64,000 nucleotides of DNA, from assembly GCF_013282215.1 (NCBI RefSeq), contig NZ_CP048103.1:1364001-1428000 (forward strand), given 5' to 3'. The notes under the pieces are model-generated. The model worked only from the letters and a program-made list of their open reading frames with translations, made no database searches and was not told the DNA's origin. The stretch's first letter is position 1. Every line of letters begins with the position of its first letter. The translations under genes and the position numbers were made by a program. Of the stretch, positions 52,010 to 61,015 are shown piece by piece. This DNA is from Kroppenstedtia eburnea. GTDB taxonomy: Bacteria; Bacillota; Bacilli; Thermoactinomycetales; DSM-45169.

Positions 52010-52194
52010 CCTTCAGGGGCATGGAGCACTTCCATCCTTCCACAGTCACGGGGTACAGGTGGGAAGATGCTGTAATCTCCGCTTGTGGAGAAGAAGTCCT
52101 TGTGATAGGATCGAATACAATCAGATGACAGGCGGGGTGACCCGGACTTCAGGGGCTCCCCCCACCGAAAAATGAATAGATGGAATCCTCACGT

Positions 52195-52450
52195 TCGGTG
52201 TGAACTAGAGGAGCGGATCGTCATCAGTACCCGTTGGGAGGTTGCGGTAGCCGTGGACCGGCGGGGAAAGGGACATCCGCCGAAGTTTCCGGCCCGCCGC
52301 AGGGCTGGGGAACTGGGCCCGTTCTTGAACAAAGGCGGGACTGTCACGACTCCTGTCCGGGGAGACGTGGAGCACTGTGTATCACTGGGAGCGGTCGAGG
52401 CTGTTTTCGTCGGTTGAGGCGACAGCTGGATCTTCCTGCTGTCGCCTTTT
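52195..52450 (+). promoter_or_regulatory. Lysine riboswitch (L box) with terminator
   Basis: Conserved L-box blocks appear in order: AGAGGAGCGGATCGTCATCAG, GGAAAGGGACATCCGCCGAAG, a CTGGG block and GGGACTGTCACGACTCCTGTC ... GGGGAGACGTGGAG (about 52206-52365; written pieces are shortened). The terminator GGCGACAG ... CTGTCGCC with TTTT lies at 52418-52450. High lysine should terminate transcription before the aspartokinase gene. Confidence 0.93.
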
Positions 52451-52502
52451 CAGTTTCGGCGGGGCCCTATATGAATCGAGAGAGAGGAGAGGGCGAACCC
52501 AC

Positions 52503-53747
52503 ATGGGACTTGTGGTTCAAAAATTTGGCGGGACGTCCGTCGGAAGTGTGGAACGGATCAAGAAGGTGGCGGAACGGATCGCCCGCACCCGGGAGGAGGG
52601 CGATCAGGTGGTGGTGACGGTCTCTGCCATGGGCAAGACCACCGACCGGTTGGTCGCCCTGGCGGAAGAGATCAGTGACGACCCGCCGCGGCGGGAGATG
52701 GATGTTCTGTTGACGACCGGGGAGCAGGTGAGTATCGCTCTCTTGTCCATGGCTCTGTTGGAGGCAGGGGTGGAAGCCTGCCCGATGACCGGTTGGCAAG
52801 CGGGGATTCGTACCAACGAAGTTCACGGGAGCGCGAGAATTGAACAGATTGACCCGACCCCTATCCTGAAATGTCTGGATCGGGGGGAAATCGTGATCGT
52901 GGCCGGTTTCCAGGGTGTCTCGGAGGAAGGGGAGATCACCACCTTGGGCAGGGGCGGCTCCGATACCACGGCAGTCGCATTGGCGGCGGCACTGAAGGCG
53001 GACCGATGTGAGATCTACACAGATGTGACGGGGGTGTTCACGGCGGATCCGCGGATCGCACCGAAGGCGGGAAAGCTTTCCGAGATCAGTTTTGAAGAAA
53101 TGTTGGAAATGGCCAATCTGGGGGCGGGGGTGCTGCATCCCCGATCCGTCGAATGTGCGATGACCCACCAGGTGCCGCTGGTGGTTCGGTCCAGTTTTGT
53201 GGAGGAGGAAGGAACCTGGGTGAAGGAGGCGGACAGCATGGAAGAAGAATTGAATGTGAGGGGAGTGGCCCACGATCTGGATGTGGCCCGCATCAAAGTG
53301 CTGGGACTTCCCAACCGCACGGAAACTTTGACACGGCTGTTTCAGAAGCTGGCGGATGCCCGGATCAATGTGGATATGATCGTCACCAGTGAACATGACG
53401 ATGAGCGGATCGACGTCGCTTTCAGCGTTCATGAGCAGGAGTGGGAGCCGGCGGGTCAAGTGATTGAAAACCATCAGCAAGAGTTGGGTCACCTGAAGAT
53501 TTTATCGGAAACGGGCCTTGCCAAAGTGTCCGCGGTAGGTGCCGGAATGGTCACCCATCCGGGGGTGGCGGCCAAGATGTTCACCTCCCTGTCGGATGCG
53601 GGCATCCGGATCAAGATGGTGTCCACCTCGGAAATCAAAATCTCCTGTGTCATCCCCAGGGAACAGGCCGGCAAGGCTGTACGGGAACTTCATACCGTCT
53701 TCGGGCTGGATGTAAAGGAATCGGCACTGGCAACAGCAGGTTCATGA
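52503..53747 (+). CDS. lysC: Aspartokinase (lysine-regulated, LysC type)
   Basis: The 414-residue enzyme phosphorylates aspartate, the first step to lysine, threonine and methionine. Kinase domain: [12 protein letters not shown] start, [30 protein letters not shown] and [14 protein letters not shown]-terminal two ACT domains (about 260-414) for allosteric control, with an internal Met/Val start possible for a beta subunit around 250. ATG 52503 follows AGAGAGGAGAGGG. Under a lysine riboswitch. Closed by a terminator at 53779-53822. Confidence 0.96.
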   Translation: MGLVVQKFGGTSVGSVERIKKVAERIARTREEGDQVVVTVSAMGKTTDRLVALAEEISDDPPRREMDVLLTTGEQVSIALLSMALLEAGVEACPMTGWQAGIRTNEVHGSARIEQIDPTPILKCLDRGEIVIVAGFQGVSEEGEITTLGRGGSDTTAVALAAALKADRCEIYTDVTGVFTADPRIAPKAGKLSEISFEEMLEMANLGAGVLHPRSVECAMTHQVPLVVRSSFVEEEGTWVKEADSMEEELNVRGVAHDLDVARIKVLGLPNRTETLTRLFQKLADARINVDMIVTSEHDDERIDVAFSVHEQEWEPAGQVIENHQQELGHLKILSETGLAKVSAVGAGMVTHPGVAAKMFTSLSDAGIRIKMVSTSEIKISCVIPREQAGKAVRELHTVFGLDVKESALATAGS

Positions 53748-53778
53748 AGGTTCCGGAACAGCATCCGCCTGATCTGCA

Positions 53779-53822
53779 ACCGCCCGGAAGGGAAGCATTC
53801 TCTTCCGGGCGGTTTTTATTTA
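53779..53822 (+). terminator. Intrinsic terminator after lysC
   Basis: ACCGCCCGGAAG and CTTCCGGGCGGT around a short loop, then TTTTATTT. Confidence 0.92.
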
Positions 53823-54009
53823 AACAATAATATGGAATTGAGGAAAGATTGGATTATTGGGGAAGGATTTTTCCGGTGAACTGAGAATATAGTTATATGG
53901 GTTCGGGTGGAGTCGTCCGATGGAAGGGGTCATCATCGTTAAGTCCTATCGGATGGAGACCGGGACGATCTCAAATCCGGACACTGACCTCAAGGGGGTT
54001 GAATGAGTC

Positions 54010-55656
54010 ATGGGCAAAGGGATTTCCAGGGGAATCGCGCTGTTGTCCGTCCTCAGCATGGTCTTTCTGGCCGCTTGCGGGGGAGGGAACAGCGCGGACA
54101 AAGGCGGAAAAGGAGAGCTGGCGGAGAAGCAGGAGATCACATTGGGAAATATCCCGAGTGAACCGCCGGGGTTGGATCCTTTGGATGCGAAAGACAGTGT
54201 TTCAGGGGATATTTTATCCCAGACCATGGTCGGTCTCACCAAAATGGATAAAAAAGGGGAGCCGATTCCCGGAATCGCGGAGAAGTGGGATGCCAACGAA
54301 GATATGACCCAGATCACCTTCCATCTCCGTGATGCCCAATGGTCCAACGGGGATCCCGTCACCGCGGAGGATTTTGAATATGCATGGAAGCGGATGCTGG
54401 ACCCGAAAAACGGTGCGGTCTACGCATATCAGCTTTTCTACTTGAAAAATGGCGAAAAGTATAACAAAGGCAAGGCGAAAGCAGATGAAGTGGGAGTCAA
54501 AGCGGTGGACGAGAAGACGCTGGAGGTTACTCTGGAACAACCGACTCCCTACTTTCTCAGCCTGACCACTTTCTATTCTTTGAAACCGGTGCCGAAGAAG
54601 GTGGTCGAGGCAAACAAGGATTGGGCCAGTGAAGCCGACAGTTATGTATGTAACGGTCCCTTCAAGGTGAAGAGTTGGAAACATGATGCCAAGATCGTGC
54701 TGGAGAAGAATGACAAGTATTATGATGCCGACAAGGTGAAACTGACCCAGATCAACCTGCCCTTTATCGCGGATCAGAAAACCGGCTACCAGATGTTTCA
54801 GACGGGGGATGTGGATTCCTCCAACAGCAATATCGTGCCGACGGATCTGACCAAGAAACTGCTGGACAGCGGGGAAGCCAAAGGGGTTCCGCAGATCGCC
54901 ACTTATACGGTTGAATTCAACACCAAAAAGAAACCCTTCAACAACAAAAAAGTGCGTAAAGCCTTCTCCATGGCGATCGACCGAAAGCAGATTGTGGAGA
55001 ACGTGCTGGAGGGCGGACAAGAGCCTGCCAACGGTTGGGTGCCCTGGGGGATGCCGGACTTCGCCGCAGGTAAAGATTTTGCCGAAGTGCACGGCAAATA
55101 TATCGAGCCAACTCCTCAGCCCGACGAAGCGAAGAAACTGCTGGCAGAAGGGTTGAAAGAGGAAGGGCTGAAAAAGATGCCCGAGATGACCTATCTTTAC
55201 AACACTGATGACGGTCACAAGAAGATCGCGGAAGCCTTGCAGCAGATGTGGAAGGAAAACCTGGGTGTGGATATCAAGCTCGGCAATGTGGAGTGGAAGG
55301 TCTTCCTGGAGCGGAAGACAGCCGGCGATTTTGATTTGGTCCGCTTTGGATGGTTGCCCGATTACATCGATCCGATGACCTTCATGGATGTCTATATGAC
55401 CGATTCCGGAAACAACGATCCCAAATTCAGCAACAAGAAATATGATGAGCTGATCAAGAAAGCGAAATCGACAGCGGATCAGAAGGTGCGGATGCAGGCG
55501 CTGCACGAGGCAGAGGATCTCTTGATGGATGAGATGCCGACGGCACCTTTGTACTGGTACACCCGGGTTTACATGGATAAAGATTATGTGAAAAATGTGT
55601 ACCGGGCGATCGACGGCAGTGTTTTTTACGAAGAGGCCTATCTGACTGAGAAGTAA
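54010..55656 (+). CDS. oppA: Oligopeptide ABC transporter substrate-binding lipoprotein
   Basis: The 548-residue SBP_bac_5 protein has a lipoprotein signal (GIALLSVLSMVFLAACGGG, lipobox LAAC) and the family blocks EPPGLDPLDAKDS, WSNGDPVTAEDFEYAWKRMLDP, FNNKKVRKAFSMAIDR and DFDLVRFGWLPDYIDPMTF. It binds oligopeptides outside the membrane. The ATG at 54010 is the only start after an in-frame stop; AAGGGGG is 16 nt upstream, an unusually long distance. It heads oppABCD; a stem-loop at 55676-55709 separates it from oppB. Confidence 0.95.
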   Translation: MGKGISRGIALLSVLSMVFLAACGGGNSADKGGKGELAEKQEITLGNIPSEPPGLDPLDAKDSVSGDILSQTMVGLTKMDKKGEPIPGIAEKWDANEDMTQITFHLRDAQWSNGDPVTAEDFEYAWKRMLDPKNGAVYAYQLFYLKNGEKYNKGKAKADEVGVKAVDEKTLEVTLEQPTPYFLSLTTFYSLKPVPKKVVEANKDWASEADSYVCNGPFKVKSWKHDAKIVLEKNDKYYDADKVKLTQINLPFIADQKTGYQMFQTGDVDSSNSNIVPTDLTKKLLDSGEAKGVPQIATYTVEFNTKKKPFNNKKVRKAFSMAIDRKQIVENVLEGGQEPANGWVPWGMPDFAAGKDFAEVHGKYIEPTPQPDEAKKLLAEGLKEEGLKKMPEMTYLYNTDDGHKKIAEALQQMWKENLGVDIKLGNVEWKVFLERKTAGDFDLVRFGWLPDYIDPMTFMDVYMTDSGNNDPKFSNKKYDELIKKAKSTADQKVRMQALHEAEDLLMDEMPTAPLYWYTRVYMDKDYVKNVYRAIDGSVFYEEAYLTEK

Positions 55657-55675
55657 ATCGGACTTTGTTGGGGAG

Positions 55676-55709
55676 CCAAGTCACCCACCTCGGGCGGGTG
55701 ACTTGGTTT
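55676..55709 (+). terminator. Intercistronic hairpin between oppA and oppB
   Basis: CCAAGTCACCCACC and GGGTGACTTGG pair around CTCGGGC and are followed by TTTGT. Likely partial terminator that gives more OppA than membrane components. Confidence 0.8.
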
Positions 55710-55737
55710 GTCCCATGGATGGTGGGAGGTGGAAAGG

Positions 55738-56670
55738 TTGCTCCGTTATGTGGGAAAACGTCTGGTATTGATGCTTGTCTCCTTATGGTTGATCGCTTCC
55801 CTCACCTTTGTCCTGATGCATTCGATTCCGGGGGATCCGTTCACTTCAGAGAAAAAGTTGCCCAAGCAGACATTGGAGAACCTGAAGGCGAAATATGGCT
55901 TGGACAAGCCGCTGCCGGCACAGTATGTCCAATATATGGGCAATCTTGTCAAATTTGATCTGGGAATCTCCATCAAAAGCACGACGCGAACCGTGAACGA
56001 CATTTTGGAAGAGGGGTTTCCCGTCTCCGCCCATTTGGGGATTCAATCGATCCTGGTCGCATTGGCGGCGGGGATTGTGATGGGGATGATCGCGGCATCC
56101 CGCCAAAACCAGTTGTCCGACTACTTTCTGATGGTGTTGGCGGTGATCGGATTATCGGTGCCCGCTTTTGTGCTGGCTCCCCTGTTTCAGAAGTACTTCG
56201 GAATGAAATGGAATCTGTTGCCTGTCTGGGGGTGGGGGGAATTCGATAAAACCATCCTGCCTTCGATCGTCCTGGCCTTTTCACCCCTGGCCCTGGTCAC
56301 CCGGTTGACACGGTCCAGCATGCTGGAGGTGATCGGTCAGGATTACATCCGGACGGCCCGGGCAAAAGGCCTCCCGCCGATCAGGGTGATGAGTCGCCAC
56401 ACTTTGCGCAATGCGATCATTCCGGTGGTCACCATCATGGGCCCGCTGACGGCGGCCATCCTGACCGGAAGCTTTGTGGTGGAGCAGATTTTTGCCATCC
56501 CGGGGCTGGGCAAGTATTTTGTGGAGAGCATTACGAACCGGGATTATCCGGTCATCATGGGGGTCACCATTTTTTACTCGGCATTTTTGATTGTGATGAA
56601 CTTCTTGGTGGATCTGTTGTACGGCTGGATTGATCCCCGCATCAAACTGGGCGGGAAGGAGGCCGGTTAA
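55738..56670 (+). CDS. oppB: Oligopeptide ABC transporter permease OppB
   Basis: The 310-residue inner-membrane permease has six helices; the cytoplasmic EAA loop reads YIRTARAKGLPPIRVMSRHTLRNAIIPVVT. N-terminus MLRYVGKRLVLMLVSLWLIASLTFVLMHSIPGDPF is typical. TTG 55738 is chosen with GGGAGGT 7 nt upstream; the upstream 10 codons overlap the hairpin. Cotranscribed with oppC and oppD. Confidence 0.95.
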   Translation: MLRYVGKRLVLMLVSLWLIASLTFVLMHSIPGDPFTSEKKLPKQTLENLKAKYGLDKPLPAQYVQYMGNLVKFDLGISIKSTTRTVNDILEEGFPVSAHLGIQSILVALAAGIVMGMIAASRQNQLSDYFLMVLAVIGLSVPAFVLAPLFQKYFGMKWNLLPVWGWGEFDKTILPSIVLAFSPLALVTRLTRSSMLEVIGQDYIRTARAKGLPPIRVMSRHTLRNAIIPVVTIMGPLTAAILTGSFVVEQIFAIPGLGKYFVESITNRDYPVIMGVTIFYSAFLIVMNFLVDLLYGWIDPRIKLGGKEAG

Positions 56671-56673
56671 TCC

Positions 56674-57594
56674 GTGGCGATTCCAGTGGAAAAATTTCAA
56701 CGTGTGGAGAGAAGGCAAAAAGAAGCGGAGGCGATCCGGCGGCCCAGGGTCTCTTACTGGAAGGATGCCTGGATCCGTTTAAAGAAAAACCGGCTGGCCA
56801 TGGGTGGCCTCGTCGTCATTCTGTTGCTCGTGGTGATGGCGGTGGCGGGGCCGTACATGCTTCCCTATGAATACTATGAAATCGATCTCAAGGAAGGGAA
56901 AAACCTGGAGCCCTCCGGTAATCATTGGTTTGGAACCGATGACCTGGGGCGGGATATGTTTGTCCGCACTTGGTACGGAGCGAGGATCTCACTGACGATC
57001 GGGATCGTGGCCGCCCTGATCGACCTGTTGGTCGGTGTGTTGTACGGAGGCATTTCCGGCTACAAAGGGGGGCGCACCGACGAGATCATGATGCGGATCG
57101 TCGATGTGTTGTGGGGCCTTCCTTATCTGCTGGTGGTCATCTTGCTGCTGGTGGTGATGGGGCCGGGCTTATTGACGATTATCATCGCCTTGACCGTCAC
57201 CGGCTGGTTGAATATGGCCCGCCTGGTCCGTGGACAGATCCTGCAATTGAAAGAGCAGGAATTCGTGCTGGCTTCCAAAGCACTGGGGGCTTCCACCAAA
57301 CGGCTGATGTTGAAGCATCTGATCCCCAACACGATGGGACCGATCCTGGTGATGCTCACCTTCACCGTTCCCAATGCCATCTTTGCTGAGGCTTTTCTCA
57401 GCTTTCTGGGACTCGGCGTGCAAGCTCCCATCGCCAGCTGGGGAACGATGATCAACGATGCCCTGGTGGTGGTTTTATCCGATGAGTGGTGGCGGCTCTT
57501 TTTTCCGGCCTTATTCCTCAGTCTGACCCTGTTGGCCTTCAATGCCTTCGGTGACGGGTTGCGGGATGCCCTCGATCCAAAAATGCGGAAGTGA
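56674..57594 (+). CDS. oppC: Oligopeptide ABC transporter permease OppC
   Basis: The 306-residue second permease: N-terminal cytosolic region, OppC_N helix, GTDDLGRDMFVRTWYGARISL, and the EAA loop EFVLASKALGASTKRLMLKHLIPNTMGPILV. GTG start at 56674, 3 nt after the oppB stop; the ribosome site is GGGAAGGAGGCCGG inside oppB. Confidence 0.95.
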   Translation: MAIPVEKFQRVERRQKEAEAIRRPRVSYWKDAWIRLKKNRLAMGGLVVILLLVVMAVAGPYMLPYEYYEIDLKEGKNLEPSGNHWFGTDDLGRDMFVRTWYGARISLTIGIVAALIDLLVGVLYGGISGYKGGRTDEIMMRIVDVLWGLPYLLVVILLLVVMGPGLLTIIIALTVTGWLNMARLVRGQILQLKEQEFVLASKALGASTKRLMLKHLIPNTMGPILVMLTFTVPNAIFAEAFLSFLGLGVQAPIASWGTMINDALVVVLSDEWWRLFFPALFLSLTLLAFNAFGDGLRDALDPKMRK

Positions 57595-57605
57595 GGTGGG
57601 ATCAG

Positions 57606-58631
57606 ATGAAAACCATACTGGAAATCAACGATCTTCATGTATCTTTCAGTACCTACAACGGGGAAGTTCAGGCGGTGCGGGGGGTGAATCTTTCGCTGGC
57701 GAAAGGAGAGACCCTGGCCATCGTGGGCGAATCGGGCAGCGGCAAGAGTGTGACGGCGCAGTCCATCGTTCGCTTGATCCCATCTCCTCCGGGAAGGATC
57801 AAACAGGGAGAGATCCTCTTTGAAGGAAGAGATCTGACCCAAATACCGAACCGGGAGATGTTCAAGGTCCGGGGGGCGGAGATCGGGATGATCTTTCAGG
57901 ACCCGATGACTTCTCTCAACCCGACCATGACTGTGGGTAAACAGATCATGGAGGGTTTGATGTGGCACCAGAACCACGGGAAGGACCAGGCCCGGGAAAA
58001 AGCGGTGGAGATGCTTCGCCTGGTGGGAATCCCCAACCCGGAAAGTCGGGTGAATCAATACCCCCACCAATTCAGCGGGGGGATGCGCCAACGGGCGATG
58101 ATCGCCATCGCTCTTGCCTGCAACCCCAAGATTCTGATCGCCGACGAGCCGACCACCGCCCTGGATGTCACCATTCAGGCGCAGATTCTGGAGTTGATGA
58201 AAGAACTGCAATACAAGACGGAGACGGCGATCATTTTGATCACCCACGATCTGGGGGTGGTGGCGGAAATGGCCCGCCGGGTGGCGGTGATGTACGGAGG
58301 AATTCTGGTGGAGACCGGAACCGTGGAAGATATTTTTTACCGCTCCCGCCATCCCTACACCTGGGGTTTGATGGGCTCCATGCCCAGACTGGACCAGAAA
58401 CGGGAGGAGGATTTGATCCCCATCCCCGGATCACCGCCGGATCTGTTGGATCCGCCCAAGGGCTGCCCCTTTGCCGACCGCTGTCCCCACGCCATGCAGA
58501 TCTGTCACGAGGAGGTCCCGGAGCGGACAGAGATCTCCGGCTCCCATCAGGTTCACTGCTGGCTGGAGCATCCCGATGCTCCGGCAGTGGATCAGGAAGG
58601 CGGGTTGAAGGTGAATATCGGCTCCAGATAA
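57606..58631 (+). CDS. oppD: Oligopeptide ABC transporter ATPase OppD
   Basis: The 341-residue ATPase: Walker A GESGSGKS (41-48), Q-loop [16 protein letters not shown], signature QFSGGMRQR, Walker [15 protein letters not shown], His switch ITHDLG, and the C-terminal oligo_HPY Cys cluster ([14 protein letters not shown] ... HCW). ATG 57606 follows GAGGTGGG. No oppF (second ATPase) follows; the next element is a SAM riboswitch. OppD is normally paired with OppF, so either a partner lies elsewhere or a homodimer is used. Confidence 0.95.
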   Translation: MKTILEINDLHVSFSTYNGEVQAVRGVNLSLAKGETLAIVGESGSGKSVTAQSIVRLIPSPPGRIKQGEILFEGRDLTQIPNREMFKVRGAEIGMIFQDPMTSLNPTMTVGKQIMEGLMWHQNHGKDQAREKAVEMLRLVGIPNPESRVNQYPHQFSGGMRQRAMIAIALACNPKILIADEPTTALDVTIQAQILELMKELQYKTETAIILITHDLGVVAEMARRVAVMYGGILVETGTVEDIFYRSRHPYTWGLMGSMPRLDQKREEDLIPIPGSPPDLLDPPKGCPFADRCPHAMQICHEEVPERTEISGSHQVHCWLEHPDAPAVDQEGGLKVNIGSR

Positions 58632-58705
58632 CCCTGCCCTGTTCCCTGTCTTGACAATCCGCCGGAATCATCATATGATGAACAAAATTCCATAGGTCGA
58701 TAAAT

Positions 58706-58875
58706 TCTTCTTATCCAGAGCGGTTGAGGGACTGGCCCGATGAAACCGCGGCAACCCCCCTTGAACAGGGAAAGGTGCCAACTCCTGTCGGGCGTTTGCC
58801 CGGAAGATGAGAAGAGGTGTGGAAGACCATGTCCGGCGAATTTACCCACCCTCTTCTTTGGAAGAGGGTGTTTTG
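58706..58875 (+). promoter_or_regulatory. SAM-I riboswitch (S box) with terminator
   Basis: Core TTCTTATCCAGAGCGGTTGAGGGACTGGCCCGATGAAACC is present (58707-58746; given here in overlapping short motifs CTTATCCAGAG, GAGGGACTGGCCC, GATGAAACC, GGCAACC), followed by GGTGCCAACTCC. The terminator ACCCTCTTC-TTTG-GAAGAGGGT-GTTTTG is at 58847-58875. High SAM should switch off metX. Confidence 0.95.
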
Positions 58876-58922
58876 CATGTGGCGAAATTCGGTCCATGAC
58901 CGGCGAGACAGGGGGATGGATG

Positions 58923-60053
58923 ATGCCGATCTCTACCCGGATTTTTGAACAGAAAAAAGTATCTGTCGGTTCTGTCCGACTGGAGAACGGGGAAATTCTT
59001 TCGCAAGTGGAAGTGGCTGTGGAAGCAGCCGGAAGGGAGCCGGAGGCGGATGGGAGCAACATCGTGCTGGTTTGCCATGCGCTGACCGGGGATGCCCACG
59101 CGGTGGGGGATGAAGAGCAACCCGGTTGGTGGGACGGCCTGATCGGTCCGGGGAAAAGTATCGATACCAACCGTTACCATGTGTTGACCCTCAACGTATT
59201 GGGTGGATGCGGGGGGACGACGGGGCCGGCCTCCATGGACCCCGCAACGGGCCAACCTTACGGTACCAGCTTCCCCATGATCAGTATCCGGGATATGGTG
59301 TCTGTTCAAAAGCGCTGCCTGGAGAAACTGGGAATCAGCCGTGTGGAGATGGTGATCGGGGGGTCCATGGGTGGCATGTTGGTGTTGGAATGGGGAATCC
59401 TCCACCCCACCTTCGCACGAAAGCTGGTACCCCTCGCCACTGCGGCCGCTCTCACTCCGACAGCCATCGCCTTCAATGATATCGGGCGGCAGGCGATTCT
59501 GGCCGATCCCGGTTACCGACAAGGCGATTATTATCCCGGCCCCGGACCGGTGCAAGGATTGGCGGTGGCCCGGATGATGGCCATGGTCACCTACCGGACT
59601 CCGCAATTGTTTGAAAAGCGGTTCAGCCGCAATCTGCAATCCGGAGGGTCTCCGATTCAACCCGACTCTCTGTTTCAGGTGGAAAGTTATCTTCGCCACC
59701 AGGGAAAAAAGTTGGTGCAACGCTTTGATGCGAACAGCTATCTCTATTTATTGAAGGCGATGGACACCCATGATCTGGGCCGGGACAGGGGAGGGGTCGA
59801 GAGGGCCCTTGCCGCCGTCGAGGCGGAAGTGCTGATCGTGGGAATCCGGGAAGATCAGCTGTTTCCCATCCGGCAGCAACGGGAATTGTTCACCCTGCTG
59901 AAAAGCCGGGGAGTCAAGTGCGAGTTGCTGGAGATCTCTTCGGAATACGGCCATGATGCCTTCCTGGTGGAATATGGGGAGACAGGCCCCCGGATCCGGA
60001 AATTCCTCGATCAGGGGCTGAATGGAGCGGTGACTGAACGGTGGATCAGTTGA
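58923..60053 (+). CDS. metX: Homoserine O-acetyltransferase
   Basis: The 376-residue alpha/beta-hydrolase-fold enzyme acylates homoserine for methionine synthesis. NIVLVCHALTGDAHA near the N-terminus, GGCGGTTGPASMDP, and the nucleophile elbow VIGGSMGGMLVLEW (Ser), later DTHDLGR and the catalytic His in SEYGHDAFLVE. ATG 58923 is 7 nt after AGGGGG (58910-58915); ATG 58920 and ATG 58896 are alternatives. Directly downstream of the SAM riboswitch. Terminator at 60069-60103. Succinyl- versus acetyl-specificity is not determinable here. Confidence 0.94.
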   Translation: MPISTRIFEQKKVSVGSVRLENGEILSQVEVAVEAAGREPEADGSNIVLVCHALTGDAHAVGDEEQPGWWDGLIGPGKSIDTNRYHVLTLNVLGGCGGTTGPASMDPATGQPYGTSFPMISIRDMVSVQKRCLEKLGISRVEMVIGGSMGGMLVLEWGILHPTFARKLVPLATAAALTPTAIAFNDIGRQAILADPGYRQGDYYPGPGPVQGLAVARMMAMVTYRTPQLFEKRFSRNLQSGGSPIQPDSLFQVESYLRHQGKKLVQRFDANSYLYLLKAMDTHDLGRDRGGVERALAAVEAEVLIVGIREDQLFPIRQQRELFTLLKSRGVKCELLEISSEYGHDAFLVEYGETGPRIRKFLDQGLNGAVTERWIS

Positions 60054-60068
60054 TACATCAAAGGTTGA

Positions 60069-60103
60069 GTACCTGCCCGGTTTCACCGGGCAGGTTTTTA
60101 TTT
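60069..60103 (+). terminator. Intrinsic terminator after metX
   Basis: ACCTGCCCGGTTTCACCGGGCAGGT stem followed by TTTTATTT. Confidence 0.93.
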
Positions 60104-60169
60104 CCGGAGGAGGTCAGGTTTATAAGCCATAAGGTTGGGGTAATTTACCACGTAAGCAGGAGAGCCAAC

Positions 60170-60199
60170 TTGACGCTATATCGAAAGTGGGAGTACAAT
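60170..60199 (+). promoter_or_regulatory. Sigma-A promoter of sdhCAB
   Basis: TTGACG (60170-60175), an 18-nt spacer, TACAAT (60194-60199). A 150-base leader with a small hairpin (CCGGCT ... AGCCGG, about 60258-60275) separates it from sdhC. Confidence 0.8.
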
Positions 60200-60347
60200 G
60201 AAATCGTCCAAGAAGTGAAACCTTTCTTTCCCTGAAGAGAAATGTGTTCCATGTTTCCGCCGGCTGCAGAAAGCCGGTCAAGTTTTGGAAAGAGGGTTCC
60301 TTGCAAACATACCGTGATACCATCAGGGGACTATTGGGGGGGCAAAA

Positions 60348-60998
60348 ATGAGCACGCACCGCAGTTTTTTCAGCAGACGGTTGCATTCCCTGCTGGGTGT
60401 CATCCCAGTCGGCTTTTTTTTGGTTGAACACCTGATTACAAACCATTATGCAACCGAAGGGGCGCAAGCCTTTACCGAACAGGTGGAATGGATCTGGGGC
60501 ATTCCGTTCCTGCCGATTCTGGAGATCTTTTTTATCTTTCTTCCTCTCCTGTACCACGGCGTTTACGGTCTGTACATCGCCTTTACGGCGAAGAACAATG
60601 TCGGCAGCTTCAGCCTGTTTCGCAATATCATGTTCATGCTCCAACGCTTGACCGGGGTGATCACCCTGATCTTTGTCACCATGCATGTGTGGGAGACCCG
60701 GTTGCAAGTGGCATTGAACGATTACAGTGCGGATCAACTGACCCATCTGACGGCGGACCTTCTGTCCAATCCGGTCAACCAGGTTTGGTACACGATCGGA
60801 ATCCTGGCGGCCGTGTTCCATTTTTCCAACGGCATGTGGTCTTTCCTGGTCACGTGGGGGATCACCGTGGGTCCCCGGGCACAACGGATCTCCTCCTATG
60901 TCTGGGCTGTTGTGTTCGTGTTGGTCAGCTATATTGGACTCAGCGCCCTGTATGCATTTGCGGATCCGGAATTTACTAACCAGCTGGCTCAATGGTAG
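60348..60998 (+). CDS. sdhC: Succinate dehydrogenase cytochrome b558 subunit
   Basis: The 216-residue five-helix diheme membrane anchor of the type B succinate:menaquinone reductase. RRLHSLLGVIPVGFFLVEHLITNHYAT (first helix with heme His), YHGVYGLYIAFTAKNN, TGVITLIFVTMHVWETR and HFSNGMWSFLVTWGI carry likely heme ligands. Its stop overlaps the frame upstream of sdhA; AGGGGGCA lies at the junction. First gene of sdhCAB. Confidence 0.95.
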   Translation: MSTHRSFFSRRLHSLLGVIPVGFFLVEHLITNHYATEGAQAFTEQVEWIWGIPFLPILEIFFIFLPLLYHGVYGLYIAFTAKNNVGSFSLFRNIMFMLQRLTGVITLIFVTMHVWETRLQVALNDYSADQLTHLTADLLSNPVNQVWYTIGILAAVFHFSNGMWSFLVTWGITVGPRAQRISSYVWAVVFVLVSYIGLSALYAFADPEFTNQLAQW

Positions 60999-61015
60999 AA
61001 GGGGGCACTGCCAAA

